Positions 8,477 through 16,852 of a stretch of 64,000 nt of DNA are shown here, piece after piece (within the stretch, counting starts at the first letter, position 1; each line of letters opens with the position of its first letter). A program made the translations under genes and the position numbers. The notes under the pieces are model-generated. The model was given only the letters and a program-made list of their open reading frames with translations. It ran no database searches and was not told the origin of the DNA. Source of the stretch: Microbacter margulisiae (lineage in GTDB: Bacteria; Bacteroidota; Bacteroidia; Bacteroidales; Paludibacteraceae); NCBI RefSeq assembly GCF_014192515.1, contig NZ_JACHYB010000002.1, positions 744,001 to 808,000 on the forward strand, written 5' to 3'.

Positions 8477-8688
8477 TTATTATTGTAGTAATTCTTATAC
8501 CATTTTCTTTGCAGGATAAAATTACAGGCTATCCTTCAGATAACCCAAATTATCCTGTAAACAAATCATACTAATTTACACACAATTAACACTCTTGCAT
8601 CACATTATATTTCAGCAACATAACACAATAAATGACATTCCTGCATACTAATCGGAAAAAATGACATTTACAGATATAAAAAACAGGG

Positions 8689-10320
8689 CTAAAATTTGGC
8701 GAGAAAATCGGTTAATTCAGCTTCGTGGTCAAGGTGCAGCTTTTTCCTAAGATTTGTCCGTTTGACATTGTAGGAACCTGGTTGAAGATGAAGGGTGGTA
8801 TAGATAGTAACATTATCAAAACCGGCCAGCAGAAAACAGCAAATCAGAATTTCATTTTCCAAAAGATCAGGAAAGAAATCCATCAATCGTTTGGATATAT
8901 TATTATAAAGTAAATCTACATTTTCGACCACATCTTTTATGATTTGATCAATAGTTTCCTGATCTGTGTCATCAAGAAGGTGAGTGGACATCCTATCCTC
9001 AGGAAACCTGACTTTTGCAGATTCTCTCATCTTGCGTCTTAATTTAGAAAGAGCCTTTAAGGCATTTTGTTGTGCATTGATCTGTTTTTGCAGTGTTGCA
9101 ACTCTTTCTTCTGCGTGAAGAGCCAATTCTTTTTCTTTACTGGTCAATAAACGCTGCTGCTCCAACATTTTCTCATTTTGTTTATTTCTAAAAAGAGAAA
9201 AAACAATTCCGCCTATGCTTATAATCAACAACAGGAAAAGAATGGCAATATGACTCTGCTGATTCTTGATAATCAGTGATTTATTTTGAGAAATGACATT
9301 TTTGTAATGATATTTCTTCTCCACCCCGGCAAAGCTTTCCGATAAGGAATGTTTATACAGTGAATCTTTAGCAGTTACCAGCCTGTCGGTATAATAAATA
9401 ACAGCATTCCATTGTTTTTGTTTAGCACCAATATTGATTAGGGTTTGATAATATTCAGAAGCCATTTCGTGTGGATTCTCACATTTTCTCAAATAAAAAC
9501 CAGCAGAATCAAGCTGATTGAGTTTATTAAAAACCATTGCCAAATCAATCATTTTACTATAGTTGTATATGTCAGAGCTTGATGTTGACAACCTGGCAAA
9601 ATGAAGTGCTTGATGATACTTTTTCAAACAATAATATGTCAGGCATTGCTGCCGATGAATAGAAGAAATTAAAAAGGGCTCTTTTGTTGAACACTCTTTT
9701 AATGCCAAATTATAATATGATAATGCACTCTGATACTGTTTTGCCAGATAGTAACTGTAGCCTATTACTAATAGGCTGACAATAGAATTTCTTTGATCTC
9801 CTGCTTTTTTCAGATTGGAATATGCCAAAAGATTATAATGTAGCATACTATCCACTTGGTTTTGATCCTGGTACATTTTGGCTTTATCTCCATAAACAAA
9901 GCCAAGCAGTTTGTTATTACAGCTTTGAGTAGCGTATGTCTGGGCTTTAAGCAACGCTGCTGCCTGACCTTCGCTATTTCCGCGATTTTCATCCACACGG
10001 GCCATGTAGAACCATGCATATCCTGCACGGACTGGATCGTTTACTCTGTAATAATGTGTGGCGATACGGATAAGGGAGTCAGATTGTACTTCAATATTAC
10101 ATTTGTCGAGTGCTTGGCTCATCAACAGGGCATACCATGCGTGATCGGAAGAGGAGAGCTGCCGGAGGTTTCTGATATGCCGTAATGTTATCAGGGCGCT
10201 TTCAGGATATGCATCCATCAGGCTGTCGGCTTTGGCAAGCAAGACTTTGTCCTGTGGTGGAGTGTGTCCACAGGCTGTAAGCAATAGAACAGGCAAAAGA
10301 AAGGAAAGGAAACGGCGCAT
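8689..10320 (-). CDS. Lipoprotein TPR / transmembrane / HTH regulator (copy A)
   Basis: 543 aa from the chosen ATG at 10320; the frame is open 33 codons further, but MRRFLSFLLPVLLLTAC is a clear lipoprotein signal (lipobox LTAC, Cys17). Residues 25-330 are helical TPR-like repeats, residues 358-377 a single transmembrane helix, residues 380-450 a basic coiled coil, and the C-terminus (about 480-543: LLENEILICCFLLAGF, NVKRTNLRKKLHL) an HTH resembling LuxR-type C-terminal domains. The layout, periplasmic sensor, one membrane pass and cytoplasmic HTH, matches a family of Bacteroidota regulators often beside accessory or secreted-protein genes. It is a paralogue of 18234..19856 and 12019..13065; its first 35 codons and upstream 62 bp are identical to copy C. 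Regulated genes are likely the small neighbours. Confidence 0.8.
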   Translation of the reverse strand: MRRFLSFLLPVLLLTACGHTPPQDKVLLAKADSLMDAYPESALITLRHIRNLRQLSSSDHAWYALLMSQALDKCNIEVQSDSLIRIATHYYRVNDPVRAGYAWFYMARVDENRGNSEGQAAALLKAQTYATQSCNNKLLGFVYGDKAKMYQDQNQVDSMLHYNLLAYSNLKKAGDQRNSIVSLLVIGYSYYLAKQYQSALSYYNLALKECSTKEPFLISSIHRQQCLTYYCLKKYHQALHFARLSTSSSDIYNYSKMIDLAMVFNKLNQLDSAGFYLRKCENPHEMASEYYQTLINIGAKQKQWNAVIYYTDRLVTAKDSLYKHSLSESFAGVEKKYHYKNVISQNKSLIIKNQQSHIAILFLLLIISIGGIVFSLFRNKQNEKMLEQQRLLTSKEKELALHAEERVATLQKQINAQQNALKALSKLRRKMRESAKVRFPEDRMSTHLLDDTDQETIDQIIKDVVENVDLLYNNISKRLMDFFPDLLENEILICCFLLAGFDNVTIYTTLHLQPGSYNVKRTNLRKKLHLDHEAELTDFLAKF

Positions 10321-10382
10321 ACTTTCTTGCAATAAAAACAATATCTTCAGGACTTGTTTTAACTGGCTAAAGATACAAAATA
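10215..10382 (-). repeat. 168-bp direct repeat, copy 1 (5' end of regulator A)
   Basis: Identical base for base, as far as I can read, to 19751..19918. It covers the signal-peptide codons of the TPR/HTH regulator and about 62 bp upstream, including a CTAAAGATA block that reads TATCTTTA on the minus strand, one base from the -7 consensus. Both copies have the same orientation. Confidence 0.88.
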
Positions 10383-10727
10383 GATAAATACGAAATCCCG
10401 TTTTCTCAAAAAGCAGCAACTTTACATTGCATTTTTTTAGCTATTATATGTCATTAAATATCTGCATGCTACAAATAGCCATTTTAGAAAAAACTTTACA
10501 GTTTATAAATGACAGGGAGAATGTATTAAAATTTCTTTCTTTTTCCAACCGCTGTCTACTTGACCATTCTCTTCAGATTTCCATTGTCCATTGTCAACTG
10601 AATCGGTTATTCTGTTATTTGATTGTAACCAAACTAACCGGATGACTTAGAGTTATCCGGTCAGTAAAAGAGCAGATCAGAAAAAAATTCGTGCGTTCTT
10701 ATCTTTTTATTTTCTTTCTGTTCTTTC
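10383..10727. other. Intergenic stretch with one hairpin
   Basis: About 345 bp of A/T-rich DNA with no convincing gene. A perfect stem CCGGAT (10638..10643) / ATCCGG (10655..10660) lies downstream of the FN3-like gene on the minus strand and may be its terminator, although the T tract is weak. The + strand frame at 10427..10645 has no family features and was not called. Confidence 0.5.
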
Positions 10728-11342
10728 CTACACCACCAATTTCATTACGGCAGGAGTATAGTCGGTATTGCCGGTTGGCGTAATGGCAGCCACCCTGAAG
10801 TAATACCTCGTAGCCACTGTCAGTTCGGTTAACTGGAGGTAAGCCTGGGTGCTGTATCCCACAATTCCCCATCCTGCTTCCGTCTCGGGCAGTTTGTCCT
10901 TTGCCATTTGCCAAATGTAAGCGCGGGATTTGGGTATTGCCTTTGCCACCAAATTGATAGCACCTGAGTTGTCACCGTCAATGGCTGCCAAAACCGGCTT
11001 TTGAATGGAAGCGGGCTGTTTTGAAGTGTGAAACCCGGCACTCAGGATAGCCGTTTCGTCTCCATTGGCAATCCGGTTGACATAAGCCGCCGTAAGGCGG
11101 AGATCATGATCAACTACTTCTTCGGCATCGTACATGGCCGAGATTGCCGTATGACTCCCGTCTTTGGATGCCAGATAAGCAGTATTAAAGGTATCTATAG
11201 CTGTTTTGAGCTCCGGGAGAGGTACATCTGGTTCGGGAAACAGGCTACTTCCGGTCAGCTTATCATACACATTGTAGTAAAATGTAATCTTTGCCGGAAT
11301 CGGATATTGGATAAAATCCAAAAGCGCTTTTACTTTTTTCAT
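10728..11342 (-). CDS. Small cytosolic protein with FN3-like C-terminus
   Basis: 204 aa, no signal peptide (MKKVKALLDFIQYPIPAKITFYYNVYD). Residues 1-95 look helical and include DTFNTAYLASKDGSHTAISAMYDAEE. From about residue 110 there is a beta-rich region ending LTVATRYYFRVAAITPTGNTDYTPAVMKLVV, the typical G-strand end of a fibronectin type III domain. No catalytic motif is visible. It stands with the AidA/PixA and cystatin-like genes of this region, which are likewise short, unsignalled and on the minus strand, downstream of a TPR/HTH regulator. The function is unknown; the FN3 part suggests protein or glycan binding. The gene directly abuts a minisatellite at its upstream side. Confidence 0.65.
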   Translation of the reverse strand: MKKVKALLDFIQYPIPAKITFYYNVYDKLTGSSLFPEPDVPLPELKTAIDTFNTAYLASKDGSHTAISAMYDAEEVVDHDLRLTAAYVNRIANGDETAILSAGFHTSKQPASIQKPVLAAIDGDNSGAINLVAKAIPKSRAYIWQMAKDKLPETEAGWGIVGYSTQAYLQLTELTVATRYYFRVAAITPTGNTDYTPAVMKLVV

Positions 11343-11465
11343 TGTTATAAAGTTAATAGTAAATTAATTATGTATGAACGCACGATAAATCGATGTATGC
11401 CATCAGAAGGGTTATCCCGTTTATTCAACATCCGATCCGCCTTCCAAAATTGCTCCCCGCGGAAA

Positions 11466-11823
11466 GAATATGGAATTTGTTGTGTCGGATATTCTATCCG
11501 TTGTATCCAATATGGAATCTGTTGTGTTGAATGTTTGATTCGCTCTGTCGGATATTGAATTCTACGTATTGAATATGGAATTCGTCGTGTCGGATATTCT
11601 ATTCGCCGTATCCAATATGGAATCTGTTGTGTTGAATATTCGGCTCGTCGTATGGAATATTTGATTCGCTCTGTCGAATATTGGATGCTACGTGTGAAAT
11701 ATAGAATTCGTCGTACCAAATATTCTATCCGTCGTATCCAATATGGAATCCGATGTGTCCAATATTCGACATATCGTATGGGAGATAGAATTCGTTCTAT
11801 TGAATATTTAATCCGCCGGGTAA
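11466..11823. repeat. 21-bp minisatellite, about 17 units, heptad-encoding on both strands
   Basis: Degenerate 21-bp units built from GAATAT / ATATTC and CGTCGTAT / ATACGACG elements. Because each unit is nearly self-complementary, both strands translate to heptads of the same flavour. The minus strand gives an uninterrupted frame (11345..11842, 165 codons) of units such as RRIQYST, ERIKYSI, QQIPYWI. The plus strand gives YSIRRIQ, YGICCVE, YSARRME with one TGA. Third-position changes are frequent, but RI-Y spacing is kept. Whether it is translated is not clear: no signal peptide or usable upstream signals distinguish it, and it ends against the start of the FN3-like gene. I annotate it as a repeat rather than a gene. 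Confidence 0.75.
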
Positions 11824-12018
11824 GAAAATAAGTAGCGCTCATAGTATTTGATTTTGAATGGGTGAGCGCTGCAAAGTAAAGAATAATAACAGAGTTGGGC
11901 TGTACAGTTCAAAAAAACGGATATATTAACTTTGCGTTATTTAACGATTCGCATCTTATTAATATCCAATCAAATACAGGCTTTTGAAAATGTAAGCATA
12001 TTAACTGGTCAAAAAACC

Positions 12019-13065
12019 CTATAAATTGCCCTGAAAAGGAGCCTGTTTTTTGGCAAGAAATGAAGAGAGATCCTCATTTTTATCCAGTTCCAGTTTCTCC
12101 CTGATCTTCGACCGGAACACATAAAGCGATTCTTTTTTGATGTTGAGCAATGCCACAATGAGCGACACCTCGAACCCGGCATGGATGAGGCAACAGAGCA
12201 GCATCTCGGTAGCATTGAGATTGGAAGGATGCGACAACAAATAATCATACAACTGGGGATAAATGACCTGAATGCAGGCCATGATACGGTCGCGCAGTTC
12301 TATGCGGGTGGCGGCCTGCATCTGGCGGACGGACGGGGAATTACCGGCGGTTTTATCGGATAAATATCCGGTTAAGCGGGTTGTCCGGTAAAATTCCAGC
12401 GTTTCAATGATAGTCTGTTGTAGCTTAAGTTGCTGCAAGGTAAGACGATTGTTTTCCTGTTCGCGGGCAATCAATGCATTTTTTTGTTCCAGCTCCTTTT
12501 GCCGGGCCCTATATTTGTGATATTGCAACAGGGAGACAACAATCAGGACGATAACCGTCAACAGCAACAGGTACACTTTGCCATGCTGGTTTTCGATAAT
12601 AAGGCGATCGTTTTCGGCAATAAAGCGTTCATAGTTATATTTCCTCTCCAGACCGTACAAACTTTGCTCAAGCATGCTGTCCCGGAGCGAATCTTTGGCC
12701 ATGGTTACCCGTTCGGCGTAATAGAGTGCCCTGTCCGGATGACCCTCCTGTTTTTCGACCTGTTGCCAGAGGTGGAAATATTCGGGGGCCAATTCGTGCG
12801 GATCGGGACAACGGGCCAGGCATAGCCTGGCGGAGTCCGCTTGGCCTGTTTTCAGATATCGTGCAGCCAGTGATAACCATCTTTTATAGTCGTGTGGCCC
12901 GGGTTTTCGTTTCGTTATGAACAGTTTATGCGGTGCAGCCGTTTTATCGGTGTTATGCTGTATCCGCCCGTTTTTCCGGAAAAACAATACGTTGTCCGGC
13001 CACACAATATCCCCGCAGCCGGCTACGAATAAAAAACATACAATAAGAAAAATCCTGTAATACAT
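12019..13065 (-). CDS. Short TPR/HTH lipoprotein regulator (copy B)
   Basis: 348 aa, a shortened paralogue of the 540-aa regulators on either side. The lipoprotein signal MYYRIFLIVCFLFVAGC puts the lipobox Cys at residue 17. Most of the TPR region is missing: only the last repeats remain (about 55-150, with CPDPHELAPEYFHLWQQVEKQEG, nearly the same block as in copies A and C). A transmembrane helix follows at about 165-183, then a coiled coil and the C-terminal HTH (about 280-335: NATEMLLCCLIHAGFEVSLIVALLNIKKESLYVFRSKIREKLEL). The deletion is in frame with signal, membrane helix and HTH all kept, so it may be functional with altered or lost sensing. It is the gene upstream of the minisatellite and FN3-like gene. 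Confidence 0.75.
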   Translation of the reverse strand: MYYRIFLIVCFLFVAGCGDIVWPDNVLFFRKNGRIQHNTDKTAAPHKLFITKRKPGPHDYKRWLSLAARYLKTGQADSARLCLARCPDPHELAPEYFHLWQQVEKQEGHPDRALYYAERVTMAKDSLRDSMLEQSLYGLERKYNYERFIAENDRLIIENQHGKVYLLLLTVIVLIVVSLLQYHKYRARQKELEQKNALIAREQENNRLTLQQLKLQQTIIETLEFYRTTRLTGYLSDKTAGNSPSVRQMQAATRIELRDRIMACIQVIYPQLYDYLLSHPSNLNATEMLLCCLIHAGFEVSLIVALLNIKKESLYVFRSKIREKLELDKNEDLSSFLAKKQAPFQGNL

Positions 13066-13224
13066 ATCGCTAAAAAGATTGAAGGACTGAAGGTTCCAAC
13101 TTCTTTAACTTCGGAACGTCTCATCCTCTTTAACTTCAAATTTTCATTGTCAATGGTCATGTTTTAAAGATCTCAGAGCTAACGCTCCTTTGTCATGGGT
13201 GGAATATATATTCCTACGAAAATC

Positions 13225-14735
13225 ACAGGGCTAACGCCCCTATAGATTGAAGGATTGAAGGATTGAAGGATTGAAGGATTGAGGGACCTGACCCCTCAAA
13301 TTTATAAATCCGACATGACGGGGGTATTTGATTTCCAACCCTCCGCTCCGCTCGTCCCCTTTCACCAAAGGGGACAGGATACACTTGAGAATAATATTTT
13401 AGTAACCAGGGATATTCAGACCTCTCCCTAAATCCCTCTCCAAAGTAGAGAGACTTTCCTGATTGCCAGTCCTTCCATGTATAGGGGCGTTAGCCCTGAT
13501 ATCTTCGTAGAAAACAATATCCATTACATCACAATAGCCGCGTAGCGGTGACATCTTTAATTCCTGATAATTTGTAATCCAGCCCTCACATAAATGAAAC
13601 AGATCACAGGGCTAACGCCCCTATAGATTGAAGGATTGAGGGATTGAAGGATTGAGGGACCTGACCCGTCAAATTTATAAATCCGACATGACGGAGGTAT
13701 TTGATTTCCAACCCTCCGCTCCGCTCGTCCCCTTTCACCAAAGGGGACAGGATAACACTTGAGAATAATATTTTAGTAACCACGAACATTCAGACCTCTC
13801 CCTAAATCCCTCTCCAAAGTAGAGAGACTTTCCTGACTCGTCGGATTTGTAAATTCGACATGACGGGAGGAGCGTAGCTCTGGCACCTTCGTAGAAAACA
13901 ATATCCATTACATCAAAATAGCCGCGTAGCGGTGACATCTTTAATTCCTGATAATTTGGCAATCCAGCCCTCACATAAATGAAACAGATCACAGGGCTAA
14001 CGCCCCTATAGATTGAAGGATTGAAGGATTGAAGGATTGAGGGACCTGGCCCGTCAAATTTATAAATCCGACATGACGGGGGTATTTGATTTCCAACCCC
14101 TCCGCTCCGCTCGTCCCCTTTCACCAAAGGGGACAGGATACACTTGAGAATAATATTTTAGTAACCAGGGATATTCAGACCTCTCCCTAAATCCCTCTCC
14201 AAAGTAGAGAGACTTTCCTGATTGCCAGTCCTTCCATGTATAGGGGCGTTAGCCCTGATATCTTCGTAGAAAACAATATCCATTACATCACAATAGCCGC
14301 GTAGCGGTGACATCTTTAATTCCTGATAATTTGTAATCCAGCCCTCACATAAATGAAACAGATCACAGGGCTAACGCCCCTATAGATTGAAGGATTGAAG
14401 GATTGAAGAATTGAAGGATTGAGGGACCTGACCCGTCAAATTTATAAATCCGACATGACGGGGGTATTTGATTTCCAACCCTCCGCTCCACTCGTCCCCT
14501 TTCACCAAAGGGGACAGGATACACTTGAGAATAATATTTTAGTAACCAGGGATATTCAGACCTCTCCCTAAATCCCTCTCCAAAGTAGAGAGACTTTCCT
14601 GATTGCCAGTCCTTCCATGTATAGGGGCGTTAGCCCTGATATCTTCGTAGAAAACAATATCCATTACATCACAATAGCCGCGTAGCGGTGACATCTTCCA
14701 ATCATTTATAATTTGTGAATCCAGACACACGCAAT
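13225..14735. repeat. Four tandem copies of a ~380-bp non-coding palindromic unit
   Basis: Units start at the AGGGCTAACGCCCCTATAG block, at about 13228, 13609, 13994 and 14368 (spacings 381, 385 and 374 bp). Each has, in order: that block; a microsatellite of 9-bp ATTGAAGG-type repeats; a CCCGTCA..TGACGGG palindrome around TTTATAAAT; a perfect hairpin GTCCCCTTT-cacc-AAAGGGGAC (first copy 13354..13375); CTCTCC..GAGAG; the inverse block TATAGGGGCGTTAGCCCT (first copy 13480..13497); and CCGCgtaGCGG. Copies 1, 3 and 4 are almost identical; copy 2 replaces the inverse block at about 13832..13891 with another TTTGTAAATTCGAC-type segment. No coding frame is conserved. Degenerate pieces recur at 17460-18020. 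Confidence 0.85.
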
Positions 14736-14830
14736 AATTAAACAGATTACTTGCATTGTCAATTGAATAGATCTTTCTGCAGTTTCATTATTCAGTCATT
14801 TTGTTATTCAGTTGTGTCTGAGAAAAGCAT

Positions 14831-14873
14831 AAAAAAAGAGAACCGGCAACAAATAACTTCATCGCCGGCTCTC
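14831..14873 (-). terminator. Terminator of the cystatin-like gene
   Basis: On the minus strand, GAGAGCCGGC and GCCGGTTCTC pair around a 16-nt loop (one G-T pair) and are followed by TTTTTTTAT. It lies 21 bp after the stop of the gene at 14894. Confidence 0.8.
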
Positions 14874-14893
14874 ATGATCCCCACAACCAAAGG

Positions 14894-15160
14894 CTATACT
14901 TTGTGAATGGATGTGATGTGCGGATCTCCCTGCAAAGGTTTATAGATAGTTACCATTGCGGCTTCGTTTGCTGCTCCGGGATAAACGCCTTTTGCATTGC
15001 AGAAAAACTGGTAATTTGTTCCAGCCACAACCTGCGATGCATAAGCCAGGGGGCTATAAGTTACACCTACAAATCCTGCAAAGGATTTTTTGAATACATC
15101 CAGTACATCAGCTGGAATTTGTGTGCTAAAAGGAGTCCATCCTCCTACTGCTGCTTCCAT
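14894..15160 (-). CDS. Stefin/cystatin-like small protein
   Basis: 88 aa, no signal peptide. The pattern of type-1 cystatins (stefins) is visible: an N-terminal Gly-Gly (residues 6-7, VGGWTP), a helical stretch (about 17-30), the inhibitory-loop signature QVVAG at residues 43-47 in the context ASQVVAGTNYQFF, and a second-loop candidate KPLQGDP (74-80). In eukaryotic stefins these three parts form the wedge that blocks papain-like cysteine proteases. The size is close to the roughly 98 aa of stefins. Such proteins are uncommon in bacteria. Neighbours are two AidA/PixA proteins and an FN3-like protein, all without signals. A strong terminator follows. Inhibitor function is inferred from motif only; convergence on QVVAG in an unrelated beta protein cannot be excluded. 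Confidence 0.65.
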   Translation of the reverse strand: MEAAVGGWTPFSTQIPADVLDVFKKSFAGFVGVTYSPLAYASQVVAGTNYQFFCNAKGVYPGAANEAAMVTIYKPLQGDPHITSIHKV

Positions 15161-15327
15161 AATCTTTTATTTTTTAATCCCCTACTCGTATGGTTTTTCA
15201 GGTTACACCCCGTTTTTTCAAGCGGTTTCTGGCCTCCGCCATGTACGTAAAAGTTCACTATAAACAGCACAAACTGTGTGTTACGAATGTCTATTTGCCT
15301 GACAGAAGAATATATCCAGGGATACCA

Positions 15328-15816
15328 TCAAAATGGATTCCATTTAAAAAAGCCGATGCTTTCCCCGGTGGCATTATCAATCACTTGGAAGCACAGGGAG
15401 CAACGCCATGTAATGGCAGAGCGGACAGTGACCACCTGATTCGCGTATCGGGTGACCGTTCCGGTTGAGATGCCATCTCCCGGCGCAGGCAAATAATTGT
15501 CCACTTGTGTGGAATCGTACTCGGACCAGCTGCTCCGCACCTTGTAGAAAAACAGTGAGTGATTGAAATTGTTGGCAAACGAGGTAATCGACCACCGAAT
15601 GGTGTAATCCTGCTGCGGATTAATCAGCAAATCCGACAATTGTTTCTTGTTGTCAATCGGACCGTATGGAGAAAGCATAACAAGATAAACATCGGTCCGG
15701 CGATACGAATTTAACGAGGTAGGCCAACGCATCGAGCCGCATTTCACAGAACCATCACTGACTTGCCGGGCTAAAGCTGCCGCATCGACTGCAATTAAAA
15801 TATTGATAGTTGGCAT
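15328..15816 (-). CDS. AidA/PixA family inclusion-body protein (copy 1)
   Basis: 162 aa, no signal peptide. MPTINILIAVDAAALARQ opens the protein as in the AidA/PixA family; the middle has DVYLVMLSPYG, TIRWSITSFANNFNHSLFFYK and the end is GESIGFFKWNPF, matching copy 2 (15918..16454) along the whole length. PixA forms cytoplasmic crystalline inclusions in Xenorhabdus, and AidA is a quorum-regulated protein in Ralstonia and Burkholderia; no enzymatic activity is established. The gene is about 100 bp downstream of copy 2, separated by a GC-rich hairpin, and 167 bp upstream of the cystatin-like gene. Copy 1 is 16 residues shorter in the variable loop and C-terminus. Confidence 0.82.
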   Translation of the reverse strand: MPTINILIAVDAAALARQVSDGSVKCGSMRWPTSLNSYRRTDVYLVMLSPYGPIDNKKQLSDLLINPQQDYTIRWSITSFANNFNHSLFFYKVRSSWSEYDSTQVDNYLPAPGDGISTGTVTRYANQVVTVRSAITWRCSLCFQVIDNATGESIGFFKWNPF

Positions 15817-15867
15817 AGTTCAAACGTTACGTGAAAAGAATAAGTTACGGACTCGCATAAATATCCA

Positions 15868-15899
15868 AAGCAGGAGGCCGGAATCACCGGCTCCTCTTT
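15868..15899 (-). terminator. GC-rich hairpin between the AidA/PixA genes
   Basis: AGGAGgCCGG (15872..15881) pairs with CCGGCTCCT (15887..15895) with one bulged G. It lies 20 bp after the copy-2 stop on the minus strand. The following T tract is short, so it may attenuate rather than stop transcription. Confidence 0.55.
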
Positions 15900-15917
15900 T
15901 GGATAAAGGAATTCACA

Positions 15918-16454
15918 TCAATGAACGTTAATGAATGGATCCCAGGCAAAGTAGCCGATAATCGACCCTTTAGCATTATCATACAACTGGAATGACAGAA
16001 AATATTGTATCCTGACTTCAACCCTTGCCACGTTTGCCTGGGCAGTGACAACCTGGTTGATATATTTTGTGATATTCCCGATGGAGCCGCCGGTACCCGG
16101 TGCAGGGAGGTAGTTTTTAGTCTGTGAAGAGTTATAGCTCATCATATTCATCGCATCGGCAGGATTGAATCGCCCGTTATAAAGGAATACGGAGTGATCG
16201 AAGTTATTGGTAAATGAGGTGATGGCCCATTGGATAGTATCCCCTCCGTTACATTTGATTTCCAGTTCCGACTTACCCTGTGAAGTATTGTCCACATTTC
16301 CGCTTTGCGTAATCATTGCAATATAAACATCGGATTGGTCATAAGACCCCAGGTTGGTAGGATTATCCTTTGTCCCTGGTTTGAGGGAACCATCTGCTAC
16401 TTGTTGGGCTAATTTTGCAGCATCCACTGCGATTAAAACATTAATAGTTGCCAT
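15918..16454 (-). CDS. AidA/PixA family inclusion-body protein (copy 2)
   Basis: 178 aa, no signal peptide. MATINVLIAVDAAKLAQQVADGSLKPG, DVYIAMITQSGNV, TIQWAITSFTNNFDHSVFLYNGRF, KNYLPAPGTGGSIGNITKYINQVV and the C-terminal IIGYFAWDPF are conserved with copy 1 and with the AidA/PixA family. Cytoplasmic localisation and possible inclusion formation follow from the family. The pair probably arose by tandem duplication and has since diverged substantially, since many positions outside these blocks differ. It is downstream of the 53-aa secreted peptide and the TPR/HTH regulator copy C, all on the minus strand. Confidence 0.85.
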   Translation of the reverse strand: MATINVLIAVDAAKLAQQVADGSLKPGTKDNPTNLGSYDQSDVYIAMITQSGNVDNTSQGKSELEIKCNGGDTIQWAITSFTNNFDHSVFLYNGRFNPADAMNMMSYNSSQTKNYLPAPGTGGSIGNITKYINQVVTAQANVARVEVRIQYFLSFQLYDNAKGSIIGYFAWDPFINVH

Positions 16455-16806
16455 AATGATATGAGTTGAAGTTTCCTACTCGTAAAGCTTTTCGGTATTC
16501 GCTCTTTTTTTCACGCAACCAACTCCTTTTCAGAATCGGACACGCCCGCCTATTACAGCCTGTGCAATGATATCGGGAAAAGTAAGTATTTTTGTTGCGG
16601 CTTCTCTGGGTTTGTTAAACTTCAATTTTTGGTTCACTTTGTTGTGTGGCACTCACAGGGAGGCCATTTTTTGTTTTACAGGGTTGCAAGCCCCGTAAAT
16701 AACAAGGGAGGCTCTTTGATGTATCGAAAAAAAGAGCTGTTTGCCTGAAGAGATGTATCTCTGTGGGTATCCTTTCGGATGATACGGGACAATGGAGAAA
16801 AGGTAA

Positions 16807-16825
16807 GAGCGGCATCACGCCGCTC
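16807..16825 (-). terminator. Terminator of the 53-aa peptide gene
   Basis: Stem GAGCGGC (16807..16813) / GCCGCTC (16819..16825), read on the minus strand as GAGCGGC-gtgat-GCCGCTC followed by TTACCTTTTC. It starts 28 bp beyond the stop at 16853. Confidence 0.6.
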
Positions 16826-16852
16826 CGGATTTACCAATCAAAAAAGCATCAA

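Noticed and set aside
10427..10645. 72-codon plus-strand frame
   Set aside because: Opposite to all neighbours, A/T-rich composition without features, ends at a hairpin likely serving as a minus-strand terminator.
11466..11823. CRISPR-like array of 21-bp repeats
   Set aside because: The units are contiguous and degenerate without spacers; it is a minisatellite.
11937..11944. TAACTTTG on the plus strand as a promoter
   Set aside because: Matches the consensus, but no plus-strand gene follows; only the 3' end of a minus-strand gene lies downstream.
13604..14730. Several minus-strand frames of 60-130 codons within the tandem repeats
   Set aside because: They follow repeat copies, begin and end at arbitrary points, differ between copies, and have no recognisable protein features.
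13225..14735. CRISPR array
   Set aside because: Units are about 380 bp and nearly identical throughout, with no short repeat/unique spacer alternation, and no cas genes are present.
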